Shown: positions 17,023 through 25,717, counted from the stretch's first letter. The stretch is DNA of 64,000 nt from Isoptericola dokdonensis DS-3 (GCF_001636295.1 NZ_CP014209.1:186001-250000), one strand, 5' to 3'. Notes: generated by a model not told the origin, from the letters alone. Numbers and translations: made by a program.

Positions 17023-19596
17023 TCAGTCGGTGGCCGGCGGCGCCACGCCCGCGTCCTCGACGACGACGGCGGACGGGTCCTTGTCCGGTCGCAGTCCCCG
17101 CCACACCGTGTGCCGCAGGCTCCCCTCGCCGGGCTCGTCGCCCGTCCAGCCGGCGTGGACCACCTCCACCACGGTGGCGGGCCGCACCCAGCGCGCACCG
17201 ACGGCGTCGGGGCGCGGGACGCCCGGCACGGGGGCGTCGGGCACCTCGTCCGCCGCGAAGCGGGTCGCGAGCTCGCGGCGCTCGCGGTCCGACAGGCCCG
17301 TCCCGACGCGCCCCACGTACCGCAGGCCACCGCCGTCGGGCACCGCGAGCAGGAGCCCGCCCACCGACCGGGCGTCCTCGGTCGGGGTGCCGGCGCGCAG
17401 CGGCCGCCAGCCCACCACGACGCACTCCTGGCCGCCCACGTGCTTGACCTTGAGCCAGTCGCGCGAGCGGTGCCCGGCCGTGTACGGGGCGCGTCGGCGC
17501 TTGGCCACCAGGCCCTCCAGCCCCAGCCGCCGCGACTCGGCCGACGCCTCTGCCACGGTCCCGTCCAGGGCGGCCGGCACGTGCACCGGGCGTCGCGGCT
17601 CCAGCACGCGGTCCAGGATCGTGCGGCGCTCGTCGTAGGGGTGGTCGGTGACGTCGACCCCGGCGACGCGCAGCACGTCGAACACGACGAGGTCGACGCC
17701 GACGGTGCGGCGTGCCTTTTCCACCTCGCGGGGCCTGACGAGGTTCGCCCGCTGCTGGAGCCGCCGGAAGCTCGGCCGCCCGGCGGGGTCGAGCGCGACG
17801 ATCTCCCCGTCGACGGCGAGCGGCAGCTCGGCGGCGGGCACGGCGTCCGCGAGCGCCGCGAGCTCGGGGAACGTGGCCGTGAGGTCGCGGCCCGACCGGG
17901 ACGTGAGCCGGACCTCCGGCCCGTCGTCGTCGGTGGCGGGGAAGATCTCCGCGATCGCGCGGAACCCGTCCCACTTGACCTCGAACGCCCACTCGGCGGA
18001 GTCCAGGCGGGAGAGCTCGCCCGGCGACGCCGTGGTGGCGAGCATCGGGCGGGGCGCGGGGCCCGGCGTCGTGCCGGCGGGCGGGGGAGCGGGCGGGGCG
18101 TCACCGCTCGCGTCGTCCGCCGCGCCGGGGCCCGGGTGCGGGCCGGGACCCGGGGCGTCGGCGGCGGGCTCCGGACCCGTCGGCCGGGCGTCGTGCGGCT
18201 GCTCCTTGGTGCGGTGGATCAGCCAGGAGTTCTCGTCGTCGCCGCCGCGCCCGCCGGTCCGGATGAGGGCGAGCCGCCGCGAGCCACGCCGCTCGCTGTG
18301 CAGCGTGACGATGACCTCGTCGTCGCGCCACTTCTCCAGCTCGTAGGTGCCGGTGTCCCAGAGGGTGACCTCCCCGGCGCCGTACTCCCCGGCGGGGATG
18401 GAGCCCTCGAAGGCGCCGTAGGCGAGCGGGTGGTCCTCGGTCTGCACGGCGAGGTGGTTGCGGCCGGGGTCGGTGGGCTCGCCGCGGGGGAGCGCCCAGC
18501 TCACCAGCACGCCGTCGTGCTCGAGGCGGAAGTCCCAGTGCAGGCGGCGGGCGTGGTGCTCCTGGACGACGAACGTCGGGGCGTCGGTGGTGACGGCGGG
18601 TCCGGTGCCGTCGTCGAAGGGTTCGGGGGTGCGGTCGGGGTCGCGCTTGGCGCGGTAGGTCTCCAGCCGGGTGAAGGTGGCGAGGCGCTCCGGGGTCGGT
18701 TCGAGCTGGGCGAGGTGGCCGGCGAGCAGCGGGGCGAGGAGGTCGCCGTCGCGCTCGTAGCGGTCGGCGACCTCGTCGGCGGTGAGGTGGCGCAGGTCCG
18801 GGTCGTCGAGCTCGGCCCACGTGCGGGGCGCCGCCGCGGTGGGACGATCGCGCCCGCGCAGGGAGTAGGGGGCGATCGTCGTCTTGGCGCCGTTGTTCTG
18901 CGACCAGTCGATGAACACCTTGCCGGCGCGCACCGACTTCTTCATGTCGGCGACGACGAGGTCGGGGTGCTCGGTGGCGAGGTGCCGCGCGAGCTCGCGG
19001 GCGACGGCCGAGACGTCGTCGCTGGTGAGCGTGCCGTGGCCGGTGAGCGGCGCGTACAGGTGGATGCCCTTCGACCCGCTGGTGACGGGCAGCGGCTCGA
19101 GGCCCATGCCCTGGAGGATCTCGCGCGCCCAGCGGGCGACCTGCGCGCACTCGGGCAGGCCGACTCCGGGCCCCGGGTCGAGGTCGAGGACGAGCCGGTC
19201 GGGCGGCAGCGGGGTGCCGGTGCGGCCGAACTGCCACTGCGGCACGTGAATCTCCAGGGTGGCGGTCTGGCCGAGCCAGGTGAGGGTGGCGAGGTCGTCG
19301 ACGAGCACGTAGTCGTTGGACGACGACCGGTGGCGGATGGTGCGCCGCGGCACCCACGAGGGGGTGGAGGCGTCGAGGTTCTTCTGGAAGAACGGCTGCC
19401 CGCCGGTGCCGTCGGGCCAGCGCTTGCGGGTCGCGGGGCGGTGCGCGGCGTGGGCGACGAGCGCGGGGGCGACCCGGGCGAGGTAGTGCAGGACGTCGGC
19501 CTTGGTGGTGCCGGTCGCGGGGTAGAGCACCTTGTCGAGGTTGGACAGGGACAGGGTGCGGCCCGCGACGGTCACGCGCTGGGTCTGCGGGCTCAC
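17023..19596 (-). CDS. ligD: Multifunctional ATP-dependent DNA ligase D
   Basis: An 857-residue LigD in the mycobacterial order polymerase, phosphoesterase, ligase, the effector of bacterial non-homologous end joining. The polymerase domain (about 1-290) begins LSNLDKVLYPATGTTKADVL and has the metal-binding LVLDLDPGPG near residue 137. The phosphoesterase domain (about 320-475) carries HHARRLHWDFRLEHDG near 345 and EGSIPAGEYGAGEVTLWDTG near 400. After an Ala/Pro/Gly-rich linker comes the ligase domain with nucleotidyl Lys541 in EVKWDGFRAI and SRSGRDLT, VDGEIVALD and GLVAKRRRAPY. GTG 19596 is set by homology. Its partner Ku lies 5 kb away on the other strand. Confidence 0.95.
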   Translation of the reverse strand: MSPQTQRVTVAGRTLSLSNLDKVLYPATGTTKADVLHYLARVAPALVAHAAHRPATRKRWPDGTGGQPFFQKNLDASTPSWVPRRTIRHRSSSNDYVLVDDLATLTWLGQTATLEIHVPQWQFGRTGTPLPPDRLVLDLDPGPGVGLPECAQVARWAREILQGMGLEPLPVTSGSKGIHLYAPLTGHGTLTSDDVSAVARELARHLATEHPDLVVADMKKSVRAGKVFIDWSQNNGAKTTIAPYSLRGRDRPTAAAPRTWAELDDPDLRHLTADEVADRYERDGDLLAPLLAGHLAQLEPTPERLATFTRLETYRAKRDPDRTPEPFDDGTGPAVTTDAPTFVVQEHHARRLHWDFRLEHDGVLVSWALPRGEPTDPGRNHLAVQTEDHPLAYGAFEGSIPAGEYGAGEVTLWDTGTYELEKWRDDEVIVTLHSERRGSRRLALIRTGGRGGDDENSWLIHRTKEQPHDARPTGPEPAADAPGPGPHPGPGAADDASGDAPPAPPPAGTTPGPAPRPMLATTASPGELSRLDSAEWAFEVKWDGFRAIAEIFPATDDDGPEVRLTSRSGRDLTATFPELAALADAVPAAELPLAVDGEIVALDPAGRPSFRRLQQRANLVRPREVEKARRTVGVDLVVFDVLRVAGVDVTDHPYDERRTILDRVLEPRRPVHVPAALDGTVAEASAESRRLGLEGLVAKRRRAPYTAGHRSRDWLKVKHVGGQECVVVGWRPLRAGTPTEDARSVGGLLLAVPDGGGLRYVGRVGTGLSDRERRELATRFAADEVPDAPVPGVPRPDAVGARWVRPATVVEVVHAGWTGDEPGEGSLRHTVWRGLRPDKDPSAVVVEDAGVAPPATD

Positions 19597-19766
19597 GGGG
19601 ACATCGTGGCCCGGGATCGCCGGTGCCGCAGGACCGGGAACGGCGGACGGCAAGTACCGGATACGGCGCGTTCCGGGTTGTGAACGGGGTCGCACCCCGG
19701 GAGACTCGGTCGCAGGCGCTCGACGAGGAGCGCCGTGCCGGCACGACACGACAAGGGAGTTGTCTC

Positions 19767-20654
19767 ATGCACGCAGCACCACCCGCGCCCCGCCGCCCCC
19801 GTCGAACGGCGGTCGCCGCCACCGTCGCAGCGTTCACCGCCGCGCTCGCGACGGCCCTCCTCGCCCCGCCCGCCCAGGCCGACGACGGACTCGACTACGT
19901 CGCCCTCGGTGACTCGTACTCCGCCGGGTCCGGGATCCTGCCCCCCGACCCCACCGCCCGCGCCGTCTGCCTGCGCACCACCCGCAACTACCCGAACGTC
20001 GTCGCCGACGCCCTCGGCGCCGACCTCACCGACGTCACCTGCGGCGCCGCCGAGACGAAGCACCTCTCCACGGCCCAGTACCCCCGGGTGCCGGCCCAGC
20101 TCGACGCCCTGACCGCCGACACCGACCTCGTCACGCTGACGATCGGCGGCAACGACTCCAGCACCTTCATCGGCGCGCTGCTCGCCTGCGCCGCCTCCGG
20201 GACCGTCACCCTCGGCCACGGGAACCCGTGCGAGCGCACCTACCGCGACCGCTTCACCGACACCGTCGAACAGACCACCTATCCCGCGGTGCGCCAGGCG
20301 CTCGCGGACATCACGGCCCGCGCACCCCAGGCCGAGGTGCTGATCCTCGGGTACCCGTGGATCGTGCCCGCCGAGCGAGGCTGCTTCGCCAGGCTCCCGA
20401 TCGCCCGCGGCGACGTGTCGTACCTGCGCGACCTCCAGGCCACGCTCAACGGCGTCATCGAGCAGGCCGCCGCCGACACCGGGACGACGTTCGTCGACCT
20501 GGCGCAGCGCAGCGACGGCCACGACGCCTGCGCCCCGGCCTCGACCCGCTGGGTCGAGCCGCTGCTGTGGGGCACCAACACCGTGCCCGTGCACCCGAAC
20601 GCCCGTGGCGAGGCCGCCATGGCCGACGCCGTGCTGGACGCCCTCGGGTCCTGA
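19767..20654 (+). CDS. Secreted SGNH/GDSL hydrolase (lipase/esterase)
   Basis: A 295-residue exported esterase of the SGNH superfamily, like the actinomycete lipases of Streptomyces. Residues 1-38 are a Tat- or Sec-type signal peptide with an Arg-rich start, cleaved near AQA-DD. The catalytic blocks are intact: block I GDSYSAGSG with nucleophile Ser50, block III GGNDSS, and block V VPVHPNARG with the catalytic His. Six cysteines in the mature part suit the disulfide-stabilised secreted type. ATG 19767 follows CAAGGGAG. A 19-bp-arm palindrome just after the stop is its terminator. Substrate preference (short or long acyl chains) is not readable. Confidence 0.9.
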   Translation: MHAAPPAPRRPRRTAVAATVAAFTAALATALLAPPAQADDGLDYVALGDSYSAGSGILPPDPTARAVCLRTTRNYPNVVADALGADLTDVTCGAAETKHLSTAQYPRVPAQLDALTADTDLVTLTIGGNDSSTFIGALLACAASGTVTLGHGNPCERTYRDRFTDTVEQTTYPAVRQALADITARAPQAEVLILGYPWIVPAERGCFARLPIARGDVSYLRDLQATLNGVIEQAAADTGTTFVDLAQRSDGHDACAPASTRWVEPLLWGTNTVPVHPNARGEAAMADAVLDALGS

Positions 20655-20670
20655 CCGCGGACGCCGCGCC

Positions 20671-20708
20671 GACGGCCCCTGCCCCGTCCGGACGGGGCAG
20701 GGGCCGTC
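20671..20708. terminator. Terminator palindrome, 19-bp arms
   Basis: A perfect 38-base palindrome centred between 20689 and 20690, with arm GACGGCCCCTGCCCCGTCC. It begins 17 bases after the SGNH hydrolase stop and ends 19 bases from the end of the convergent CBM13 gene, so it can serve both. Confidence 0.8.
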
Positions 20709-20726
20709 GGCGGTGCACCACCGGGG

Positions 20727-22376
20727 TCAGCAGGACTGGTCGCTGCTGTTGCTCCAGGTGATGTTCGTCAGGCGGGTGTTCGTCCCGCACGGCGACTCGC
20801 GGAAGGTCGTGTCCCGCAGCGTGACGTTCGAGAACGTGACGTCGCGGGTGTTGGCGAACTCGCTGCGCGCGGCGATGCGCACGTCGCCCGGACCGGCGAT
20901 CGTGCCGCCCGCGATCGTCACGTTGGTGCAGTTCTCGATGAGCACGGCGTTGGACCCGGTGCCGGCGATGTCGACGCGGTCGACGACCGCCCCGCCCGAC
21001 TCCGACACGCAGAAGATGCCGCGGCCCCCGCCCCGGGCGACGACCTCGCCCACGCGGACGTTCGTCGGGTACGCCCCCGCGACCGACCCGTTGCGGTTGG
21101 CCATGCGGAACGCCGCGTACCCGGTGCCGGTGCCCGCGCCCTGCGCGTCCACCCTCCCGACCGTCGCGTTCACGGTGTCGTTGAGGAGCAGCCCCGAGTG
21201 CCCGGTGTCGCGTGCGGTGACCGTGCCGATGCTGATCCCGTCCACGCCGTACGTCTCCACGCCGTGGTTGGACGTGCCCGAGACGTAGACGTCGTCGATG
21301 CGGATGTCGCGCGCCTCGCGCACCGAGTCGTCGTCGCGGGAGTCGATGCGGATGCCGAGCCCGCCGGACAGGCGCAGGTCGATCTCCCCGAGGTGGACGT
21401 CCGAGGACGTGCGCACCCAGAGGCCGAAGTACGGGGCACCGGTCATCGTCAGGTGCGGGACCGAGACGTCCTGGACGTGCTGCATCCGCAGCGGGGCGTG
21501 GTTCGCCCGGGGTGTGCCGGTGACGTCGATCGTGCCGCAGACCTCGATCGAGGTGTGGCTGGGCAGGTCGACCGACGTGCCGGCCGAGATCGTGCCGGAC
21601 CCGCGCACCACGACCCGTTCCTGGGAGGTGCGCCCCGCCGTCAGCCCGCCGACGGCGGCCCGCATCGCCGACGCCATGTCCGCGCCGGTGTACAGCGTGG
21701 TGGCGCCGCGACGAGCGGTCCAGGTGGACCCGTCCTTCGTCGCCTCGGTGGTGAAGGTCCCCGAGCCGCACGCCCCGGTGCCGCCGCCGGAGGTGGCCCT
21801 GACGAGGTCCCACACCTGGCTCGTGCCGCCGTGGGAGGTGTACTGGCTGAGGCGCCCGCCGGGCGCCGTCGACCAGTCCCACACCTCGAGCGCCTTGCCC
21901 GAGTGCCGGTTGACCAGCTGCACCCCGCCGGCGGTGTCCACGAGACGGAACTGCTGGTTCGCCCCGCTGCCGGGCGTGTACTGGCGGACCTCGGCGCCGT
22001 CGGCGGTGGACCTCTCCCACACGTCGATCGCCTTGCCCGAGTGCACGGACACGATCCGGTGGTAGCCGGAGCCCATGTCCTGGAACTTCCAGCGCTGCCA
22101 CGGCGCGGCGTCGAGCCGGTTCCACTGGATGATCTCGGCGCCGTCCGCGGTGGAGGCGTCCAGGACGTCCGCGACGAGGCCGCTGTGGCGGTTGACCAGC
22201 AGGTACTCGGCGCCCGGGTCGACGGTGGCGGCCCGGGCGGGCGCCGACACCGCCACGGTCCCGACGGCGCCGAGGGCGACGACGGCGAGCGCGGCCAGCG
22301 CCCGGCGCAGGCGGTGGGCGCGCCGGGCGCGGCCCGGCGGGCGGGTCGGGCGGGTGCTGCGGGTGGTGGGTGGCAC
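20727..22376 (-). CDS. Secreted CBM13 (ricin-type) and parallel beta-helix protein
   Basis: A 549-residue exported protein with an unusual order of domains. The signal peptide (1 to about 45, RRALAALAVVALG core, cleavage near ARA-AT) leads to one ricin B-like CBM13 trefoil (about 48-185). Its three repeats end in QRWKF, QQFRL and QVWDL. A Gly/Thr linker is followed by a right-handed parallel beta-helix (about 195-549) with repeats such as SVPHLTMTGAPYFGLWV, IRIDDVYVSGTSNHGVETYG and VSESGGAVVDRVDIAG, typical of polysaccharide lyases and GH28-like enzymes. I cannot pick out catalytic residues, so lyase, hydrolase or binding protein all remain possible. AAGGAG precedes GTG 22376. Confidence 0.8.
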   Translation of the reverse strand: MPPTTRSTRPTRPPGRARRAHRLRRALAALAVVALGAVGTVAVSAPARAATVDPGAEYLLVNRHSGLVADVLDASTADGAEIIQWNRLDAAPWQRWKFQDMGSGYHRIVSVHSGKAIDVWERSTADGAEVRQYTPGSGANQQFRLVDTAGGVQLVNRHSGKALEVWDWSTAPGGRLSQYTSHGGTSQVWDLVRATSGGGTGACGSGTFTTEATKDGSTWTARRGATTLYTGADMASAMRAAVGGLTAGRTSQERVVVRGSGTISAGTSVDLPSHTSIEVCGTIDVTGTPRANHAPLRMQHVQDVSVPHLTMTGAPYFGLWVRTSSDVHLGEIDLRLSGGLGIRIDSRDDDSVREARDIRIDDVYVSGTSNHGVETYGVDGISIGTVTARDTGHSGLLLNDTVNATVGRVDAQGAGTGTGYAAFRMANRNGSVAGAYPTNVRVGEVVARGGGRGIFCVSESGGAVVDRVDIAGTGSNAVLIENCTNVTIAGGTIAGPGDVRIAARSEFANTRDVTFSNVTLRDTTFRESPCGTNTRLTNITWSNSSDQSC

Positions 22377-22505
22377 GGTCTGCTCCTTCGCAGGCGGGCC
22401 CCGGGGACGGACGCCGGGTCGGACGTCCTCGTCCGGGGCGGTGGGATGGTGCTGTGCCGTCCGCGGCCCCCGCGCGTCGTCGCCCGCTCCGCTGGACCAC
22501 GCCAC

Positions 22506-22521
22506 GGTAAACCGGTTCCCC
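22506..22521. promoter_or_regulatory. Possible LacI-type operator upstream of the CBM13 gene
   Basis: GG-TA-AACCGGTT-CC-CC is a 16-base palindrome with two mismatched pairs and a central AACCGGTT. It lies 130 bases upstream of the secreted CBM13 gene and 134 from the divergent sensor kinase, within a 278-base intergenic stretch otherwise without clear features. LacI-family regulators of sugar genes bind sites of this shape, but the match is short. Confidence 0.3.
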
Positions 22522-22654
22522 GACCCCTCGGAAGGGGTGTCTCACCACCTGGGACCGTGCACACCGGCGGCCGGTCGAGCCGGCAGGCGACCCGGCGCGC
22601 CGGCCATGACTTCCGGCACGGGTCCGCGCACCGCCGTCGCGCTAGCGTGGACGC

Positions 22655-23794
22655 GTGCGACGGATGGGAGCCGAGCTGGCGGCCGGGGCCGCCGTCCTCG
22701 GCGTGTGCGTCGCGGTCCTCGCGCTCGTCCCTGTCGTCGTCGACCCCGACGCGTTCGCCGTCCCCCGGTGGACGTGGGTCGGCGTCGCCGTCGCGTACGT
22801 GGCGGTCACCCTCTGGGCCGTGCAGCGGCCGCGCGGCAGCCGGGCGGCCGTCACGGGGGTCACGGCGCAGACCGTGCTCGTCGGGGTGCTGCTGATCACG
22901 GTGCCGGGCGCCGGCTGGCTCCCCATCCTGCTGGTCTTCGGCGCCGCCACGAGCACGTACCTCGTGTCCTGGCGCGGCACGGCGGTCGTCGTCCTGGTCA
23001 ACACAGCCGTCCTGGTCACCAGCTCGCTGCTGGCCCGCGACGCCGCCGGCCGGGCCGCGAGCGTCCTCGAGGTCCTGCTCGGTGCCGGGCTCTACCTGCT
23101 GCTCCAGGTGGGCTGCGCGTTCGTCAGCGCCGCCCTGCAGCGCGAGCAGCGCATGCGCACCGAGCTGGCGGCCGCCCACACGGAGCTCGCCGCGGCCGCC
23201 GTGCTGCGCGACGAGGCGAGCCGGGCGTCCGAGCGGCTGCGGATCGCGCGCGAGCTGCACGACCTGCTCGGCCACCAGCTCACCGTGCTCACGCTCGAGC
23301 TGGAGTCCGCCGTCCACCGCACCGACCCGGACCGGCTGGCGCACGTCGAGCGCGCCCGCGACGTCGCGCGCGAGCTGCTCGGCGACGTCCGCGCGACCGT
23401 CGGCGAGCTGCGCCGTCGCGCCCCCGACCTGCGCGAGGCGCTCGGTGCCGTCGCCGGGGCGGTGCCGCACCCGCGGGTCGACGTACGGGTCGCCGACGAC
23501 GTCGTCGCGGACGAGGAGCAGACGGTCGCGCTCGTGCGGGTCGTCCAGGAGGCGGTCACGAACACCGTCCGGCATGCCGACGAGGCCTCTCGGCTGGACG
23601 TGGACGTCGCCGTCCGCGACGGGGAGCTCGTGCTCGTCGCGCAGGACGACGGGTTCGGCCCCGGCACGGTCCGCCCCGGGCACGGGCTGCGCGGCATCAC
23701 CGAACGCGTCGAGCAGGCGGGCGGCGCCGTGCGCTTCGACGGGTCGCGAGGCTTCCGGATCGAGGTCGGGCTCCCGGTGCGGGTGGCGTCGTGA
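22655..23794 (+). CDS. Two-component sensor histidine kinase (NarL/HisKA_3 type)
   Basis: A 379-residue sensor kinase. Five to six hydrophobic segments fill residues 8-160 with very short loops, so it senses within the membrane or through an associated protein. After a short coiled coil comes the HisKA_3 dimerisation motif RELHDLLGHQLTVL with phospho-acceptor His202. The C-terminal ATPase has VRVVQEAVTNTVRHADEA (N box) and QDDGFGPG (G box). GTG 22655 was chosen because TAGCGT at 22643-22648 sits six bases before it and there is no ribosome-binding site; ATG 22664 is an alternative. It overlaps its response regulator by GTGA. This layout is like the DesK/LiaS type kinases. Confidence 0.9.
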   Translation: MRRMGAELAAGAAVLGVCVAVLALVPVVVDPDAFAVPRWTWVGVAVAYVAVTLWAVQRPRGSRAAVTGVTAQTVLVGVLLITVPGAGWLPILLVFGAATSTYLVSWRGTAVVVLVNTAVLVTSSLLARDAAGRAASVLEVLLGAGLYLLLQVGCAFVSAALQREQRMRTELAAAHTELAAAAVLRDEASRASERLRIARELHDLLGHQLTVLTLELESAVHRTDPDRLAHVERARDVARELLGDVRATVGELRRRAPDLREALGAVAGAVPHPRVDVRVADDVVADEEQTVALVRVVQEAVTNTVRHADEASRLDVDVAVRDGELVLVAQDDGFGPGTVRPGHGLRGITERVEQAGGAVRFDGSRGFRIEVGLPVRVAS

Positions 23795-24468
23795 CCGCAG
23801 GGGTGCCCGACGGCGGACGGGCCGTGCGGGTGGTGCTCGCCGACGACCAGACCCTCGTACGGGCCGGGATCCGCAGCCTGCTCGACATCGCGGGCGACGT
23901 CGAGGTGGTCGCGGAGGCCGACGACGGTGAGACCGCCGTCGCCGCCGTCGCCGCGCACGCCCCCGACGTGCTCCTGCTCGACCTGCGGATGCCCGGCACC
24001 GACGGGATCTGGGCGCTGGAGACGCTGCGCGACGCCGGCGCCGACGTCGCCGTCCTCGTCCTGACCACGTTCGACGACGACGAGCTGGTGCTGCGCGCCC
24101 TCACCGCGGGGGCCCGCGGCTACCTCCTCAAGGACGTCACCCTGGACCAGCTCTCCGGGGCGGTGCGTTCCCTCGCCGCCGGCGGCACGCTCGTCGCCCC
24201 CGGCATCACCGCACGGGTGCTGCGGGCCGTCCGGGGCGGGGCCGGTGTCGCGGCGGCGGGTCCGATCGCCCCCGACGGCCTCACCGACCGCGAGCTGGAG
24301 GTGCTCCGCCTGCTGGCGCAGGGCTGGTCGAACCGCGAGATCGCGCGCGGGCTGCACCTCGCCGAGGGCACGGTGAAGAACCACGTCTCGGCCGTCCTGG
24401 CGAAGCTCGGCACCCGGGACCGGACCCGCGCCGTCCTGGTCGCGCTGCGCGAGGGCCTGCTGTCCTGA
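23791..24468 (+). CDS. Response regulator, NarL/FixJ family
   Basis: A 225-residue DNA-binding regulator paired with the kinase just upstream. The receiver domain (about 12-130) has acidic residues in LADDQTLVRAG, the phospho-acceptor Asp64 in VLLLDLRMPG, and the conserved Lys in GYLLKDV. The C-terminal LuxR-type helix-turn-helix is intact: LTDRELEVLRLLAQGWSNREIA followed by LAEGTVKNHVSAVLAKLG. The gene starts with a GTG that overlaps the kinase stop. Its targets are unknown; the divergent secreted CBM13 gene is the nearest candidate besides the operon itself. Confidence 0.93.
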   Translation: MTAGVPDGGRAVRVVLADDQTLVRAGIRSLLDIAGDVEVVAEADDGETAVAAVAAHAPDVLLLDLRMPGTDGIWALETLRDAGADVAVLVLTTFDDDELVLRALTAGARGYLLKDVTLDQLSGAVRSLAAGGTLVAPGITARVLRAVRGGAGVAAAGPIAPDGLTDRELEVLRLLAQGWSNREIARGLHLAEGTVKNHVSAVLAKLGTRDRTRAVLVALREGLLS

Positions 24469-24503
24469 CCGGGCGTGCCGGCACCGTGGGGGATACTCGC
24501 GGC

Positions 24504-24725
24504 GTGGAGATCCCCGTCGTCTGGTCCGTCGTCCTGCTCGTCGCCGCCGTCTGGAACCTGGTGGTGTGGCCCCAGTTCTGGCGTCGCGTGACCAGGGACC
24601 CGCGGGCCCGCGACGAGTCCGGTCGCGCCACCCGCTTCTACACCGTGCACGCCGTCCTGGTGGGCGTCTCGGTGGTGCTGGCGCTGCTGGTCGGCGTCGT
24701 GGGGGTGCTCGGCCTGCTCGGCTGA
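24504..24725 (+). CDS. Small SCO4848-like membrane protein
   Basis: A 73-residue protein with two transmembrane helices (about 3-22 and 45-70). It matches the outline of the SCO4848 family of actinobacterial membrane proteins: Trp-rich first helix WSVVLLVAAVWNLVVW, a basic/acidic loop DPRARDESG, then FYTVHAVLVGVSVVLALLVGVVG. The function of the family is unknown. GTG 24504 was preferred over the upstream in-frame GTG 24486 because the family starts close to the first helix. It lies between the response regulator and ku, 35 and 39 bases away. Confidence 0.7.
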   Translation: MEIPVVWSVVLLVAAVWNLVVWPQFWRRVTRDPRARDESGRATRFYTVHAVLVGVSVVLALLVGVVGVLGLLG

Positions 24726-24764
24726 CCGCTCGCGCCACGACCCCGGTCGCGTGACCATGGGGTG

Positions 24765-25607
24765 ATGAGGGCGATCTGGAAGGGTGCCGTGACGTTCGGC
24801 CTCGTCAACGTCCCGGTCAAGGCGTACAGCGCGACCGAGGACCACGACGTGCCGCTGCACCAGGTGCACGACGCCGACGGCGGTCGCATCCGCTACCGGC
24901 GCGTGTGCGAGGTGTGCGGCGAGACCGTCCCGTTCGAGCACATCGACAAGTCGTACGACGACGGTGAGCACGCGGTGGTGCTCACGCGGTCCGACTTCGC
25001 GGCGCTCCCGGCCGAGTCGAACCGGGAGATCGAGGTCGTGGAGTTCGTGCCCACCGACCAGGTGGACCCGATCCTGTTCGACCGCACCTACTACCTGGAG
25101 CCGGACTCCAAGAGCCCCAAGGCGTACGTGCTGCTGCGCCGCACCCTGGAGGAGACGGACCGCACCGCCATCGTGAAGTTCGCGCTGCGCCAGCGGACCC
25201 GGCTGGCCGCGCTGCGCGTGCGCGACGAGGTGCTGGCCCTCCAGACCCTGCTGTGGGCCGACGAGATCCGCGAAGCCGCGTTCCCCGCGCTCGACGGCTC
25301 GACCACCGTGTCGGACAAGGAGCTCGCCATGTCCGCCCAGCTCGTCTCGAGCTACGAGGCGGACTTCGAGCCCGGTGACTACACCGACGACTACCAGGTC
25401 CAGCTCCGCCAGCTCATCGACGCGAAGATCGAGCAGGGCGACACGATGGACCCGGCCGAGACGTTCGGCGAGCAGCCGCCGGAGGAGGACGCGGAGGTCG
25501 TCGACCTCATGGAGGCTCTGCGCCGGTCCGTGGACTCCCAGAAGAAGTCGACGAAGAAGTCGTCGTCGGGTTCCGGCTCGTCGCAGAAGCGCAAGAAGAC
25601 CGGCTGA
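24765..25607 (+). CDS. ku: DNA end-binding protein Ku
   Basis: A 280-residue bacterial Ku, which forms a homodimeric ring on double-strand ends and recruits LigD for non-homologous end joining. The N-terminus MRAIWKGAVTFGLVNVPVK and the motif RYRRVCEVCGETVPFEHIDKSY are diagnostic. The core ends with YTDDYQVQLRQLIDAKIEQG near residue 225. The C-terminal tail is a Ser/Lys-rich, basic extension (KKSTKKSSSGSGSSQKRKKTG) like the lysine-rich tails that aid DNA threading in other Ku proteins. ATG 24765 starts the family homology; the GTG immediately before it is the alternative. A 28-bp palindrome and tandem repeats follow the stop. Confidence 0.95.
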   Translation: MRAIWKGAVTFGLVNVPVKAYSATEDHDVPLHQVHDADGGRIRYRRVCEVCGETVPFEHIDKSYDDGEHAVVLTRSDFAALPAESNREIEVVEFVPTDQVDPILFDRTYYLEPDSKSPKAYVLLRRTLEETDRTAIVKFALRQRTRLAALRVRDEVLALQTLLWADEIREAAFPALDGSTTVSDKELAMSAQLVSSYEADFEPGDYTDDYQVQLRQLIDAKIEQGDTMDPAETFGEQPPEEDAEVVDLMEALRRSVDSQKKSTKKSSSGSGSSQKRKKTG

Positions 25608-25629
25608 CCGGTGCGCTGACTCGCGCCGA

Positions 25630-25717
25630 CCTGCGCTGACTCGCGAGTCAGCGCAGGATCCGGCGAGTCAGCGCAGGAGTCGGTCAGTCAGCGTGGGAGC
25701 CGGCGAGTCAGCGCAGG
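25630..25717. repeat. 28-bp palindrome plus four 20-bp tandem repeats
   Basis: 25630-25657 is a perfect 28-base palindrome (arm CCTGCGCTGACTCG) that can terminate ku. Its right half begins a tandem array with exact 20-base spacing: GCGAGTCAGCGCAGG at 25643, 25663 and 25703, and a diverged copy GTCAGTCAGCGTGGG at 25683. An inverted GCGCTGACTCGC copy lies at 25613-25624. The array overlaps the last codons of the START-like gene on the minus strand. The same unit occurs at 55321-55392. Confidence 0.85.

Noticed and set aside
19602..19749. Extension of ligD to an upstream start
   Set aside because: The added residues have no similarity to LigD and overlap the promoter region of the SGNH hydrolase gene; GTG 19596 begins the family sequence.
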